Source: Treponema sp. | GTDB taxonomy: Bacteria > Spirochaetota > Spirochaetia > Treponematales > Treponemataceae | Direction: 5' to 3' | DNA: 43,931 nucleotides | Assembly (NCBI GenBank): GCA_012519415.1 | Contig: JAAYQG010000019.1 | Coordinates: 1-43,931 of the forward strand | Shown: positions 23,350 to 32,724 of the stretch, piece after piece | Layout: each line of letters begins with the position of its first letter | Position numbering within the stretch: position 1 is the stretch's first letter | The notes under the pieces: model-generated | The model's database searches: none | What the model saw: only the letters and a program-made list of their open reading frames with translations | Told to the model about the DNA's origin: nothing | Program-made: the position numbers and the translations under genes

Positions 23350-24795
23350 ATGAAAACTCAATTAATTAAAGATTTGCTTGTTTCCAATCCAGATGGACGG
23401 AAAGTTATTGTATGTGGCTGGGTACGCACAATGCGCGATTCAAAAAACCTTTGTTTTGTTCAAGTAAATGACGGTTCTTGCTTTGCAAATATTCAGCTCA
23501 CGTATGATCGCAATAATCCAGGAGATGCAAACCCGGAAAATATAGAAAGTGAATTAAAACGAATTTCAACAGGAGCTTCTGTTGTGGCAGAAGGAAATAT
23601 AATTCCATCGCCTGCATCAGGGCAAGCTGTAGAAGTTTCGCTGATTTCCCTTAAAGTTATAGGAGAATCTCCATCTGATTATCCGCTTCAGAAAAAAGGA
23701 CATTCTATAGAATTTTTACGGGAAATTGCACATCTTCGCCCGCGCACAAATATTATAGGTGCAGTTGCCCGCGTGAGAAGCAAAATGGCTTTTGCCGTTC
23801 ACACTTTTTTTCAAGAAAGAGGATTCCAATATTTTAATGCACCGATTATTACTTGCAGCGACTGCGAAGGTGCAGGCGAAATGTTTCAAGTTACAACACT
23901 TGATTTGAATCGCATTGCAGAAGAAGGAATTAAAGCGGGCGCAAAAGGCATGAATCCTTCAAAAGCAGCAGATTTAATTGATTACAGCAAAGATTTTTTC
24001 GGTAAATTAGCAAATCTTACAGTTTCAGGCCAACTTGAAGCTGAAACTTATGCTACGGCACTTTCTCGAGTTTATACATTTGGACCGACTTTCCGTGCCG
24101 AAAACTCAAACACACCTCGCCATCTTGCAGAATTCTGGATGATTGAGCCTGAAATGGCATTCTTTGAACTTGAAGACAACATGGATATTGCAGAAGAATT
24201 TGTAAAATATCTTTTGGATAAAGCACTTGTAGAATGTTCGGAAGATATGGCTTTCTTTGACAGTCGTGTGCAAAAAGGTATTATCGAAACTTTGACGCAC
24301 GTTGCAAAATCCGATTTTGTACGTATGAGTTATACAGATGCAATTAAAGAGCTTGAAAAGAATAACGACAAATTTGAGTTCAAAGCATTTTGGGGATGCG
24401 ATCTCCAAACAGAACATGAACGTTTTCTTACGGAACAAATTTTCAAAAAACCGGTTATGGTTTATGACTATCCAAAGGAAATAAAAGCTTTCTACATGAA
24501 ACTTAATCCAGATGAAAAAACCGTTCGCGCAGTTGACGTTTTAGTTCCGGGAATAGGTGAACTTATCGGCGGCTCAGAACGCGAGTCAGATTATGAAAAA
24601 CTTAAAAACCGCATAATAGAACTCGGCATGGATCCTAAAGATTACTGGTGGTACCTTGATTTACGAAAATATGGAACAGTTCCACACTCTGGGTTTGGTC
24701 TGGGTTTTGAACGACTAATCCGTTACATTACTGGAATGGGAAACTTGCGCGATGTAATTCCATTCCCGCGCGCTCCAAAACTTGCAGAGTTTTAA
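23350..24795 (+). CDS. asnS: Asparagine-tRNA ligase
   Basis: 481 residues, usual AsnRS size. An N-terminal OB-fold ([31 protein letters not shown]) is followed by the class II catalytic core: motif 1 around [17 protein letters not shown], motif 2 [25 protein letters not shown], and motif 3 [27 protein letters not shown] at the C-terminus. It charges tRNA-Asn. The last 122 bp, covering motif 3 and the stop, are duplicated at 28067-28188 with two mismatches, which suggests that DNA was inserted or exchanged at the gene's 3' end. The protein itself is intact. Confidence 0.97.
   Translation: MKTQLIKDLLVSNPDGRKVIVCGWVRTMRDSKNLCFVQVNDGSCFANIQLTYDRNNPGDANPENIESELKRISTGASVVAEGNIIPSPASGQAVEVSLISLKVIGESPSDYPLQKKGHSIEFLREIAHLRPRTNIIGAVARVRSKMAFAVHTFFQERGFQYFNAPIITCSDCEGAGEMFQVTTLDLNRIAEEGIKAGAKGMNPSKAADLIDYSKDFFGKLANLTVSGQLEAETYATALSRVYTFGPTFRAENSNTPRHLAEFWMIEPEMAFFELEDNMDIAEEFVKYLLDKALVECSEDMAFFDSRVQKGIIETLTHVAKSDFVRMSYTDAIKELEKNNDKFEFKAFWGCDLQTEHERFLTEQIFKKPVMVYDYPKEIKAFYMKLNPDEKTVRAVDVLVPGIGELIGGSERESDYEKLKNRIIELGMDPKDYWWYLDLRKYGTVPHSGFGLGFERLIRYITGMGNLRDVIPFPRAPKLAEF
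24674..24795 (+). repeat. 122-bp direct repeat, left copy (asnS 3' end)
   Basis: Same 122 bp as 28067-28188 with two mismatches (C/T at the ninth base and TTT/TTC in the last codon). With the right copy it frames a 3.27-kb segment with three genes. Confidence 0.92.
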
Positions 24796-24962
24796 GGAAT
24801 ATAAGCTATAAAAAGCAATAGGCTGCCTATAAATATCTTGCGTATTATTCACACTATATATGGTGGTTTCGACTTCGCGATTAGTGTGATATCGAACCAC
24901 AACCATTGATTTTATTCTTTGATTAGACTGCCCTTTTTTCTTAGTTCATATCTTCACACGAA

Positions 24963-25307
24963 TCATCTGTTTTGATTCAAGCACTGTTCGATTTCTTCCT
25001 TGATTTCATGGCGGATACTGTTTTTTATTCTTGAATACAGTTTTTCTACAAGTTCATCAGAAAACTGCCCGTCTATATCACGAAGTTTCTGCTCGATTGG
25101 ATTTTCTGCAAAAAGAAGCACTGGTTTTATTTCAAGCACCCTCGCAATTTTTTCAATTACATCGGGTTGCGGAAAATATTTCTGTTGCTCAACACCGTTT
25201 ATGTAATTATATCCCATATCAATTGCAAGCGTCAGCTCATTTTGTGTGAGTTTTTTCTGCTTGCGGTAATATTTCAAATTTCTAACGAATAATTCCTGCA
25301 GTGTCAT
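24963..25307 (-). CDS. XRE-family transcriptional regulator
   Basis: 114 residues. An HTH of the XRE/Cro type fills residues about 8-62 (NLKYYRKQKKLTQNELTLAIDMGYNYINGVEQQKYFPQPDVIEKIARVL), followed by a short acidic, helical tail (about 70-114). No Shine-Dalgarno is visible before the ATG. It is divergent from the acyltransferase genes, and two direct repeats in the shared upstream region are candidate operators. It lies inside the segment framed by asnS repeats. Between 24796 and 24962 there is only non-coding sequence with an imperfect GTGGTTTCGA / TCGAACCAC inverted repeat near 24861-24899. Confidence 0.85.
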   Translation of the reverse strand: MTLQELFVRNLKYYRKQKKLTQNELTLAIDMGYNYINGVEQQKYFPQPDVIEKIARVLEIKPVLLFAENPIEQKLRDIDGQFSDELVEKLYSRIKNSIRHEIKEEIEQCLNQNR

Positions 25308-25342
25308 ACAGACAATATCATGCTAAACCAAATAATAAACAC

Positions 25343-25422
25343 AGATAATTACACTTTATTTATCTTAAACAGCATTGACATAACGATAAATTACCTGTAT
25401 TTATAAAGATAATTACACATTA
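25343..25422. promoter_or_regulatory. Pair of direct repeats, candidate operators for the XRE regulator
   Basis: AGATAATTACACTTTA (25343-25358) and AGATAATTACACATTA (25407-25422) differ at one base and start 64 bp apart, about six helical turns. They lie between the divergent XRE and MBOAT genes. Confidence 0.5.
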
Positions 25423-25530
25423 ATTAACTTTCAAAACATACTTTTACAGCTAAAAGCACTGTTTTTGTACTGATTCGAATGCATTAACTCATTTGCGCTG
25501 TAATAGCTGTAATATCGGAGATAATCAATC

Positions 25531-27072
25531 GTGCTTTTTAATTCATGGCAGTTTCTACTATTTTTTGCTGTTGTTTGCATAGTTTGGCTTTTTATGACCA
25601 TAAACACTGTTACAGCAATGCAACTTCTTCTGCTTGCAGCAAGTCTTTATTTTTACGCTTGCTGGAATCCGTTTTATCTTATGCTCATTTTGTTTTCTGT
25701 ATTTATCACATGGCAAAGTGGTCTTTTAATTGAAAAATATCCGTCAAAAAAGAAGCTCGTGCTTATCAGTTCTCTTGTAACAAATCTTGCGATTCTTTTC
25801 TTTTTTAAGTATTTCAATTTCTTTTCTGATTTGGTGAACCGAGTTGGGCACATTACAAGAATCGGGCGCATTCTGCCCGGCTTTTCCGTCCTGTTGCCCG
25901 TAGGTATAAGTTTCTACACTTTTCAAACACTCGGTTATTCAATTGACGTATACAAAGGCACTGTAAAGGCTGAACGTAGTTTGTTAACATACGCTCTCTT
26001 CGTAACGTTCTTTCCACAACTTGTCGCAGGTCCGATTGAGCGCAGTGCAAACCTGCTTCCACAATTCAGGACAGTTCATAAATTTGAATACAACCGCACG
26101 GTTGAAGGGCTTTTGCTTGCAACATGGGGTATGTTCAAGAAAGTATTCATTGCAGACAGGCTTGCCGTGTATGTCAATTTGATTTACGGCAACATTACTG
26201 GTTCATCCGGCATTGCTTTGCTTACGGCAACTGTGTTCTTTGCTTTTCAGATTCTGTGCGATTTTTCAGGCTATTCTGATATTGCAATCGGAATTGCAAA
26301 AATACTCGGCTTTGACCTTATGCGCAATTTCCGTCATCCGTATTTTTCAAAGTCAATCGCCGAATTCTGGCGGAGATGGCACATTTCACTTTCAACATGG
26401 TTCAAAGATTATGTGTATATTCCACTTGGCGGAAACAGAGTAACCATTCCGCGCTGGTATTTTAATCTGTTTATAACATTCTTGATTTCTGGGCTTTGGC
26501 ACGGTGCGGCACTTCATTTTGTTGCATGGGGCGCACTTCATGGATTCTATCAAATTGCAGGGCATTTCACCAAACCAATACGCATGAAGCTGCTAAAAAA
26601 ATGCGGTATTGCAACAGACGATGATGTAAAGCAATGGTGGAAATATGTACAGACTATTATTACATTTACTCTTGTCTGTATAGGATGGATTTTTTTCAGA
26701 GCACCCGGCCTGCGTGGCGCAATGCAGGTCGGTAAACGTATTTTCTTTATACCGAAAGAAATCTGGTGGGTTTTGAAAACAGGTTTTGCCGAAATGGGGA
26801 TTTTAGACTGCATCCGGCACTTGCTGTGCATAAACTGGACATGCTTCACAGATTCACTTTATGGCGTTGCACTTTGTATAGCTTGCATTTTACTACTTTT
26901 TACAGAAGCACTGATTACAAGAAACCATCGCGGCTACGTGCTTGTGCGCACATTTCCTGTACTGGTGCGATGGGCTTGTTATTATGTGCTTTTTTACGGT
27001 GCATTCGCTCCAATCGTGTGGAATTTATATAAGAACATTCCTGTAAGCGAATTCGTGTACTTTCAGTTTTAA
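25531..27072 (+). CDS. MBOAT-family membrane O-acyltransferase (AlgI/PatA/DltB type)
   Basis: 513 residues with about ten membrane segments. Family landmarks: PQLVAGPIERSANLLPQF, CDFSGYSDIAIGIAKILGF, WRRWHISLSTWFKDYVYIPLGGNR and FLISGLWHGAALHFVAWGALHGFYQ, where the WHG histidine is the catalytic one. These proteins move acyl groups across or onto the outer face of the membrane to polysaccharides or peptidoglycan. The start is GTG 25531 with GGAG about 10 nt upstream. It forms a pair with the next gene, an SGNH-like partner, as in patA/patB or algI/algJ systems. The acceptor is unknown. Confidence 0.93.
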   Translation: MLFNSWQFLLFFAVVCIVWLFMTINTVTAMQLLLLAASLYFYACWNPFYLMLILFSVFITWQSGLLIEKYPSKKKLVLISSLVTNLAILFFFKYFNFFSDLVNRVGHITRIGRILPGFSVLLPVGISFYTFQTLGYSIDVYKGTVKAERSLLTYALFVTFFPQLVAGPIERSANLLPQFRTVHKFEYNRTVEGLLLATWGMFKKVFIADRLAVYVNLIYGNITGSSGIALLTATVFFAFQILCDFSGYSDIAIGIAKILGFDLMRNFRHPYFSKSIAEFWRRWHISLSTWFKDYVYIPLGGNRVTIPRWYFNLFITFLISGLWHGAALHFVAWGALHGFYQIAGHFTKPIRMKLLKKCGIATDDDVKQWWKYVQTIITFTLVCIGWIFFRAPGLRGAMQVGKRIFFIPKEIWWVLKTGFAEMGILDCIRHLLCINWTCFTDSLYGVALCIACILLLFTEALITRNHRGYVLVRTFPVLVRWACYYVLFYGAFAPIVWNLYKNIPVSEFVYFQF

Positions 27073-27090
27073 GGATAAGATACAAAAAAA

Positions 27091-28041
27091 ATGAAAAAGA
27101 TTGTGCTTTATGTGTTAATTCTCGTATTACCGGCTGTTGCTGTATTTTTAGCCCTAAATATTGCATACAAGCAGACAAACCACTGGAAAGCTCAATATTA
27201 TAATTTTGATCGATTTAATCATGTGCCTAACGGTATAAAGCTCTGCAATGTGGGAACAAGTCATAGTTGCTGGAGCTTTAAATGGGAAGATTATCCTGAA
27301 TTGAATGCATTTAATTTTGCTGTTACAAATCAACCATTTTTTATTGATTTGATAATGCTAAAACATTTTGAAAGCAAAATCGAAAAAGACGCAATTGTAT
27401 TGATTCCTCTTTCGTTTCATCAAGTATATAAATATTGGGAAGAAGAATACTCTGATTTTTATCATATAGTTTTGAATAAAAAAGAATATCCTTTATGGAA
27501 CAGAGAAACATATATTCGGAAACAGCTTTTTCCTCTTCTGGAAGATCCAAACGAAAAACTCAAATACATACATGATGATATTGCAAAAGAGAAAATCGAC
27601 CGTTTTCATTGTGAAGAACGCTTTACAAAATGGCTTTCTGAAGAACAAATGAAGAAGCTTGTCGACGAACACGGTGCACAGTGGTTTTTAAATAATTTTG
27701 ATGAAAATGCATATAAAAAGAATTTTGATGCAGTCTGCAAAATTGTTGATTATTGTCAAGAACATGATTGGAAACCGATTTTTATCACAGTTCCAGTATA
27801 CAACTACTTTTTCAACGCTTTCGGCGAAATAGCACCATATACTAAAAAATACTTTTATCAGTTTTCAGCTGATTTAACTGAAAAATATCCGGATATACCA
27901 TACTGGGATTATTCACATGATGAAGAATTTTCTCCGAATATCGAACTTTTTATGGATGATGACCATCTTAATGTATATGGTGCAGAAAAGTTCACAGCAC
28001 GAATTATTCAAGATTTACGCAAAGCTGGCTACCTAGAATAA
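27091..28041 (+). CDS. SGNH-like acyltransferase partner of the MBOAT protein
   Basis: 316 residues. One N-terminal membrane anchor (IVLYVLILVLPAVAVFLALNIAY) is followed by an extracytoplasmic domain. LCNVGTSHSCWSF supplies the GxSxS-type nucleophile serine, and DDDHLNVYGAEKF near the end gives the Asp-His pair of an SGNH hydrolase/acyltransferase. Such proteins (AlgJ, AlgX, PatB, DltD analogues) receive the acyl group from an MBOAT protein and place it on a sugar. It follows the MBOAT gene by 18 nt and is probably cotranscribed. Confidence 0.85.
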   Translation: MKKIVLYVLILVLPAVAVFLALNIAYKQTNHWKAQYYNFDRFNHVPNGIKLCNVGTSHSCWSFKWEDYPELNAFNFAVTNQPFFIDLIMLKHFESKIEKDAIVLIPLSFHQVYKYWEEEYSDFYHIVLNKKEYPLWNRETYIRKQLFPLLEDPNEKLKYIHDDIAKEKIDRFHCEERFTKWLSEEQMKKLVDEHGAQWFLNNFDENAYKKNFDAVCKIVDYCQEHDWKPIFITVPVYNYFFNAFGEIAPYTKKYFYQFSADLTEKYPDIPYWDYSHDEEFSPNIELFMDDDHLNVYGAEKFTARIIQDLRKAGYLE

Positions 28042-28066
28042 AAACGTCAGCCGCTCATAAATCGCA

Positions 28067-28188
28067 GAACAGTTTCACACTCTGGGTTTGGTCTGGGTTT
28101 TGAACGACTAATCCGTTACATTACTGGAATGGGAAACTTGCGCGATGTAATTCCATTCCCGCGCGCTCCAAAACTTGCAGAGTTCTAA
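28067..28188 (+). pseudogene. Duplicated 3' end of asnS (right copy of 122-bp direct repeat)
   Basis: Encodes only the last 39 residues of AsnRS in frame (from [14 protein letters not shown] to PKLAEF and TAA), with no start. It differs from the intact gene at two bases. It is immediately followed by a terminator-like hairpin that the intact asnS lacks, which suggests this end carries the original downstream flank. Confidence 0.92.
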
Positions 28189-28215
28189 CTACGAAATTAC
28201 TTCCCGTAGTTTTTA
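28188..28215 (+). terminator. Hairpin after the asnS fragment
   Basis: ACTACG (28188-28193) pairs with CGTAGT (28205-28210), 11-nt loop, followed by TTTTA. Probably the former asnS terminator. Confidence 0.55.
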
Positions 28216-28285
28216 GCTTGAGCTTGCCGTTCATAGTGCGCAAATTTTGCATAAATTCAATTAAAGTCGGAAAAAATCAATTTTT

Positions 28286-28317
28286 GGGGAATTAGAAAAT
28301 TCCCCGATTTTATTTTT
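28286..28317 (+). terminator. Rho-independent terminator upstream of the xylanase gene
   Basis: GGGGAATT-AGAA-AATTCCCC (28286-28305) followed by a T-rich run. The 28042-28370 gap holds the asnS fragment, two hairpins and the xylanase leader only. Confidence 0.8.
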
Positions 28318-28370
28318 TCAATACATATGTCATACTGGAATCCTAAACGAAATTTTTAAGGATACTTAGT

Positions 28371-29636
28371 ATGAAAAAAAGCAAAATCATTCTTCTAACT
28401 TGTTTTTTTTGCATTACAGCACTTCAAAACATAAGTTGCAAAGGCAAAAAAGAAATAAAAAAAGAACCTGCAAATGACCCAAAAGCGGCTTCGGAATCAA
28501 CAGTAGAAACTGAAATTATGCGGCCATTATATGAACTTGCGGCAGAAAACGGTTTCAAAATGGGCGGAGCGATGGGTTATCAGGAAATTGATATTGAAAA
28601 GCATAAAAATATGCTTAAAGAAGATTTCAATTCAGTAACATTCACAAATGAACATAAAGCATATTCATTGCTTGATTGGGGCGTCCGCCAAAAAAACGGA
28701 ATGGTTGCTCTTAATTTTACAAAAGCAGATAAGCTTATGGATTTTGCCCAAAGCGCAGGACTAAAAGTGAGAGGTCATACGCTTGTTTGGGACGCATATA
28801 TGACTGAATGGTTTTTCTATGAAGATTACAAAAACAAAACTTTTGCTTCAAAAGAAGTTATATTAAAACGCTTGAAGAATTATATTGAACAAGTCATAGT
28901 TCATTTTGAAACTAAATACCCGGGTGTAATTTACGCATGGGACGTTGTAAATGAAGCTGTAGGCGACGGCGGAGATTTTAAATCAGACGACAAAAGTCAT
29001 ATAAGAACAACACGAAGCGGCACGAAAAATTTGTTTTATGAAACAATAGGTCGCGACTATGTAAAATATGCTTTTAAATATGCGTATGACTGCGTAAAAG
29101 AAAATGGATACGACATCACTCTCTTCTATAATGATTACAATACATTCCAATACGCCAAAAGAACAGCTATTTGTAATCTTGTTAACGAAATAAATGCAAA
29201 AGATAAGATAAACCCGGACGGCAGCAAATTATGTCAAGGAATTGGAATGCAATGCTATGTAGGCGGATACGGCACACAAAGCGGTTGTATGAATAAAGGC
29301 GATATATATGCCATAAAAGAAACAATCGAAATTTTTGGAAATATGGATTTACAAGTTCACATTACAGAAATGGCAGTAAGAAATTACCAAAAAGACCCCG
29401 CTTCAATAGCTTCTCATGCAGAATTTTATGCAAGCATTGCAAAAATGCTGAAAAACATCAACAGCACTTGTAATAACAATTTTACATGCTGGGCAATATG
29501 GGGCTTACTTGATAATCCATCTCTTACAGAATCAGATTATTCTTACAAAATGAACGGCCCATATTGCGGTCTGTACTCGTGGGACTATAAAAAGAAAGAC
29601 GCTTACAAAAAAGTAAACGCAGCCCTTGCAAATTAA
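28371..29636 (+). CDS. Endo-1,4-beta-xylanase, GH10, lipoprotein
   Basis: 421 residues. The signal peptide ends in NISC with the lipidation cysteine at Cys23, so the enzyme is membrane-anchored. The GH10 domain fills about 50-421: VRGHTLVWD, acid/base Glu195 in YAWDVVNEAVGD and nucleophile Glu333 in VHITEMAV are all present. It cuts beta-1,4-xylan chains; this supports a plant-fibre-fed host habitat. An AAGGA site lies before the ATG. It is followed by a terminator and then a sugar-ABC ATPase gene under its own promoter, which may take up the released oligosaccharides. Confidence 0.93.
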   Translation: MKKSKIILLTCFFCITALQNISCKGKKEIKKEPANDPKAASESTVETEIMRPLYELAAENGFKMGGAMGYQEIDIEKHKNMLKEDFNSVTFTNEHKAYSLLDWGVRQKNGMVALNFTKADKLMDFAQSAGLKVRGHTLVWDAYMTEWFFYEDYKNKTFASKEVILKRLKNYIEQVIVHFETKYPGVIYAWDVVNEAVGDGGDFKSDDKSHIRTTRSGTKNLFYETIGRDYVKYAFKYAYDCVKENGYDITLFYNDYNTFQYAKRTAICNLVNEINAKDKINPDGSKLCQGIGMQCYVGGYGTQSGCMNKGDIYAIKETIEIFGNMDLQVHITEMAVRNYQKDPASIASHAEFYASIAKMLKNINSTCNNNFTCWAIWGLLDNPSLTESDYSYKMNGPYCGLYSWDYKKKDAYKKVNAALAN

Positions 29637-29654
29637 ATCTTCCCTCATGTAAAT

Positions 29655-29705
29655 CCTCCGGAACCTTGTTAAGACAAAAACCTCGCAGAATCCGGAGGAG
29701 TTTTT
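29655..29705 (+). terminator. Terminator after the xylanase gene
   Basis: CCTCCGGA (29655-29662) pairs with TCCGGAGG (29691-29698) across a 28-nt loop, followed by AGTTTTT. Confidence 0.7.
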
Positions 29706-29747
29706 ATAATGAACATTGGAAACCTTAGCGTTTTCTTAAAAATTTGT

Positions 29748-29776
29748 TTGACAGCGGAGTTTTTATCGCATAGAAT
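29748..29776 (+). promoter_or_regulatory. Promoter of the sugar-ABC ATPase gene
   Basis: Perfect TTGACA (29748-29753), 17-nt spacer, TAGAAT (29771-29776). The leader of about 27 nt contains AAGGAG, so this is a canonical promoter with a leader, unlike the leaderless-looking ones in the window. Confidence 0.85.
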
Positions 29777-29809
29777 GGAAAACATAAAATAATTCTAAGG
29801 AGTCCTTAG

Positions 29810-30922
29810 TTGGCAAAAGTAGAACTTAAAGGTATCGGAAAAGTCTACGATGGCAATGTTCGCGCAGTTGATAATGCGAACATCACGATTGAAGATCGTG
29901 AATTTGTCGTTTTCGTTGGACCTTCCGGATGTGGTAAGTCAACAACACTTCGCATGGTTGCGGGTCTTGAAGACATTACAGAAGGTGAACTCTACATCGA
30001 CGGTGAATTGATGAATGATGTTCCACCAAAAGATCGTAACATTGCAATGGTTTTCCAAAACTATGCATTGTATCCTCACATGTCCGTTTACGATAATATG
30101 GCATTCGGTCTTAAAATTCGTAAAACAGACAAAGCTGAAATCGAGCGACGTGTACGCGAAGCTGCACGTATTCTTGACATTGAAAAACTTCTTGATAGAA
30201 AACCAAAAGCACTTTCAGGCGGTCAACGCCAGCGTGTTGCTGTAGGTCGTGCAATTGTTCGTAATCCAAAAGTATTCCTTTTTGATGAACCGTTGTCAAA
30301 CCTTGATGCTAAGTTGCGTGTTCAGATGCGTGCTGAAATCTCTGACTTGCACCACCGTTTGAACGCAACAATGATTTACGTTACACACGATCAAGTTGAA
30401 GCTATGACAATGGGTGACAAAATCGTTGTTATGAAAGACGGAAAAGTACAGCAGATTGGTTCTCCACTCTATTTGTATAATCATCCTGTTAATAAATTTG
30501 TTGCAGGATTCATCGGTTCTCCGCCAATGAACTTCCTCTCTGTAAAAATTGTTGAAAAGGGCGGACAGCTACTTGCAGATGAAGGTACATTTGAAATTGT
30601 TCCTACACCGGAACAAGCACAAACTTTGAAACCTTACATCGGCAAAGAAGTTTATTTCGGTATTCGTCCTGAAGATCTTATTTTCAACAAAACACCGGCA
30701 CAAGTAAGCAATATGCAGATGAAAATTTCTGTTATTGAACCGCTTGGTGCTGAAACAAACTTGTTCTTAACCACAAAAACACAGGCACTTACAGCTCGTT
30801 GTTCTCCGGATAACAAGTACACAATCGGCGAAATTGTAAACTTTACTCCTATCATGGAAAAAGGTAAATTCTTCGATAAAGACACAGAACTTAACATCTG
30901 TGAAAAAGTTACTTCTGAGTAA
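29810..30922 (+). CDS. Sugar ABC transporter ATP-binding protein (UgpC/MsmK type)
   Basis: 370 residues, TTG start with AAGGAG upstream. Walker A GPSGCGKST, Q-loop VFQNYALYPHM, signature LSGGQRQRVAVGRAI, Walker B VFLFDEPLSNLD and the switch histidine in YVTHDQVEAMTMGD are intact. The C-terminal TOBE/MalK-like region (about 240-370) is typical of ATPases shared by several CUT1 sugar importers. No permease or binding-protein gene is adjacent, so it probably serves transporters encoded elsewhere. Its codon use (frequent CGT, CTC, GGT) suggests high expression. It ends at a strong terminator. Confidence 0.94.
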   Translation: MAKVELKGIGKVYDGNVRAVDNANITIEDREFVVFVGPSGCGKSTTLRMVAGLEDITEGELYIDGELMNDVPPKDRNIAMVFQNYALYPHMSVYDNMAFGLKIRKTDKAEIERRVREAARILDIEKLLDRKPKALSGGQRQRVAVGRAIVRNPKVFLFDEPLSNLDAKLRVQMRAEISDLHHRLNATMIYVTHDQVEAMTMGDKIVVMKDGKVQQIGSPLYLYNHPVNKFVAGFIGSPPMNFLSVKIVEKGGQLLADEGTFEIVPTPEQAQTLKPYIGKEVYFGIRPEDLIFNKTPAQVSNMQMKISVIEPLGAETNLFLTTKTQALTARCSPDNKYTIGEIVNFTPIMEKGKFFDKDTELNICEKVTSE

Positions 30923-30924
30923 TT

Positions 30925-30956
30925 AAAAAACCCCGACGGTTGCGTCGGGGTTTTTT
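30925..30956. terminator. Strong bidirectional terminator
   Basis: Six A, stem CCCCGACG / CGTCGGGG with loop GTTG, six T. It lies between the converging ABC ATPase and RNase II-family genes. Confidence 0.93.
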
Positions 30957-30975
30957 GTTCCCTTATTATATATTT

Positions 30976-32622
30976 TCATTTTTTCATTTTGAAAGTAACA
31001 AGCTGTTTTGGAATATCAATATTAGCAGAAACTACTTGAATCGTCTGATTGAGTTTTGTTCCCATTGGAGAAAAAATTTGCGTTTCTAAAGCTAATTCCG
31101 GAATAAATACAAGAGCTTTATTATCTTTTATTTCAACAACAACAGCAGTTCCAACCCATTCGGGATTTTGCATCAAATAACAAAGAGTCCAATGAAGAGA
31201 GCTTTTTCGTTCAGCTTTTACAGCAGCAGAAGCGGCTGCATCACCGGCGGAAATTCTTTCGAGCACAGTATCTTTATCTAAAAGCTTTCTGCCATCAATA
31301 AAAGCTCGAAGTTGCTGATGAGCCACTAAATCACTATAGCGTCGCAACGGACTTGTAACTTGACTATACATACCAAGCCCAAGACCTGCATGATTAGAAG
31401 GTATAACACCTACACTTCTTGCTCGCATGGAACGCCGTAAACGATATTGCCCTGCAAGGCCGTCCGGAATATCTTTTGGAATATTCGGCTCCTCTTGGCT
31501 TATGAATGGAAAAGGAATGTTGTTTTTAAATGCAAAACGGGCGGCACCTTCACCTGCAAGCAACATCATTTCGCGAATCATAGCAGAAGATTTTGTCTGT
31601 AAAACTTGATTTATAGAAATAACAGGTTCTTTTTTTTCACTGTCCTGTTCAATATGAAGGTGAATTTCCGGCAAGTCTATAAATACTGCGCCATTTGATT
31701 TGCGTCTTTTTATGTTACGTTCTGCAATCAAAAACAAAGGAGCGAGTTCTTCTGATTCGCAAAGTGAATCTGCCTCTGTATAAGTGAGCCGTTTTACTTT
31801 TATGCTTGTTTTTAAAACAGCAGTTTCTTTAATGGAACAATTTTCATCTAACAAAATTCTAAAAGAAAGAGCATTAGACCATTCCGTTAAACCGAGCGCA
31901 TAATCTTCAAGTGATTCTTCTGCAAGCATTCGCGCAGCACCCTCCGGAATGTAAAGAGTTGCACCTCTGTTTCTTGCGGAAATATCAATATCCGAATCAG
32001 GCAAAACCGTACTTGCCGGATCTGCAATATGAATCCAAAGATACTCACCGTCAAAACAAATTGCATCATCAGGATCTGAACTCCAAGAATTATCAATAGC
32101 ATATGAAACAGCATCTAGTTTTAATCGTTCTTCTAAAGCCGGGTGGCTTAAACATAACGTCGCAGATTGCATAGAAAGTCCCCATCTAGACGTAAAGGGG
32201 TTTTTATAATATGGCCAAAAATCCGTTTCAAGAAGAATCTTATGAGCATTTTCTTCTGTTTCGGCAAATCCTGCTTCTTTAAGAATGCGAGATTTCGAGC
32301 TTTTTCCCAAAGCAAATGCTTCAATTTCCTGCATAAATTTTGCATCTTGTGGCAACTGAATCTTTTTCTGCTTCAATCGCGCAAGAAAAGCTTCACGCAT
32401 AGAAGATTCACTGTCTTTTTCAAGACTTTTGCGAATAATTTCAGCAACTTCTTCCGCACTTCTGCATGTATAATATACGCCGTCTTGCGTTATTATTTCC
32501 GAAAATAAAGGCGAAGTATGAAAATAGCAGTAAATTCCCCATGAATTTTCAATTGGAAATTCACCAAAAACAAGTTCTGCCAAATCAGAAATTGATGTCT
32601 GAGAGTTGCCGTCTGAAAGCAA
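30976..32622 (-). CDS. RNase II/R-family (RNB domain) protein, main part after an in-frame stop
   Basis: 548 residues from a TTG at 32622. The RNB catalytic domain is intact: SYAIDNSWSSDPDDAICFDG holds the metal-binding aspartates, and RYSDLVAHQQLRAF matches the family's later motif; a short S1-like end follows. It would degrade RNA 3' to 5'. The same frame stays open to 32724, just after TAA 32725-32727, and an upstream 51-codon piece in the same frame (32728-32880) has the proper promoter and ATG. So the gene is either broken by one nonsense change, read through, or expressed from an internal start such as the TTG, which lacks a good ribosome site. Confidence 0.8.
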   Translation of the reverse strand: MLSDGNSQTSISDLAELVFGEFPIENSWGIYCYFHTSPLFSEIITQDGVYYTCRSAEEVAEIIRKSLEKDSESSMREAFLARLKQKKIQLPQDAKFMQEIEAFALGKSSKSRILKEAGFAETEENAHKILLETDFWPYYKNPFTSRWGLSMQSATLCLSHPALEERLKLDAVSYAIDNSWSSDPDDAICFDGEYLWIHIADPASTVLPDSDIDISARNRGATLYIPEGAARMLAEESLEDYALGLTEWSNALSFRILLDENCSIKETAVLKTSIKVKRLTYTEADSLCESEELAPLFLIAERNIKRRKSNGAVFIDLPEIHLHIEQDSEKKEPVISINQVLQTKSSAMIREMMLLAGEGAARFAFKNNIPFPFISQEEPNIPKDIPDGLAGQYRLRRSMRARSVGVIPSNHAGLGLGMYSQVTSPLRRYSDLVAHQQLRAFIDGRKLLDKDTVLERISAGDAAASAAVKAERKSSLHWTLCYLMQNPEWVGTAVVVEIKDNKALVFIPELALETQIFSPMGTKLNQTIQVVSANIDIPKQLVTFKMKK

Positions 32623-32724
32623 AAGTTCAGCAGTTTCTTCCGCCTGTTTAAGATAATTTTCAGCAGTTTTTGCAAAACTTTCAGCATTTATAAGCAGTTC
32701 TTTCGGTTGAACTACAGAATTATT

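Noticed and set aside
24796-24962. tRNA gene downstream of asnS as an integration target
   Set aside because: Inverted repeats are present, but I could not fold a cloverleaf with a T-loop GTTCGA and CCA-type end; the repeated segment is asnS coding sequence.
28067-28188. Short functional protein after the SGNH gene
   Set aside because: It matches the asnS end almost exactly, has no start and covers only motif 3 of the synthetase.
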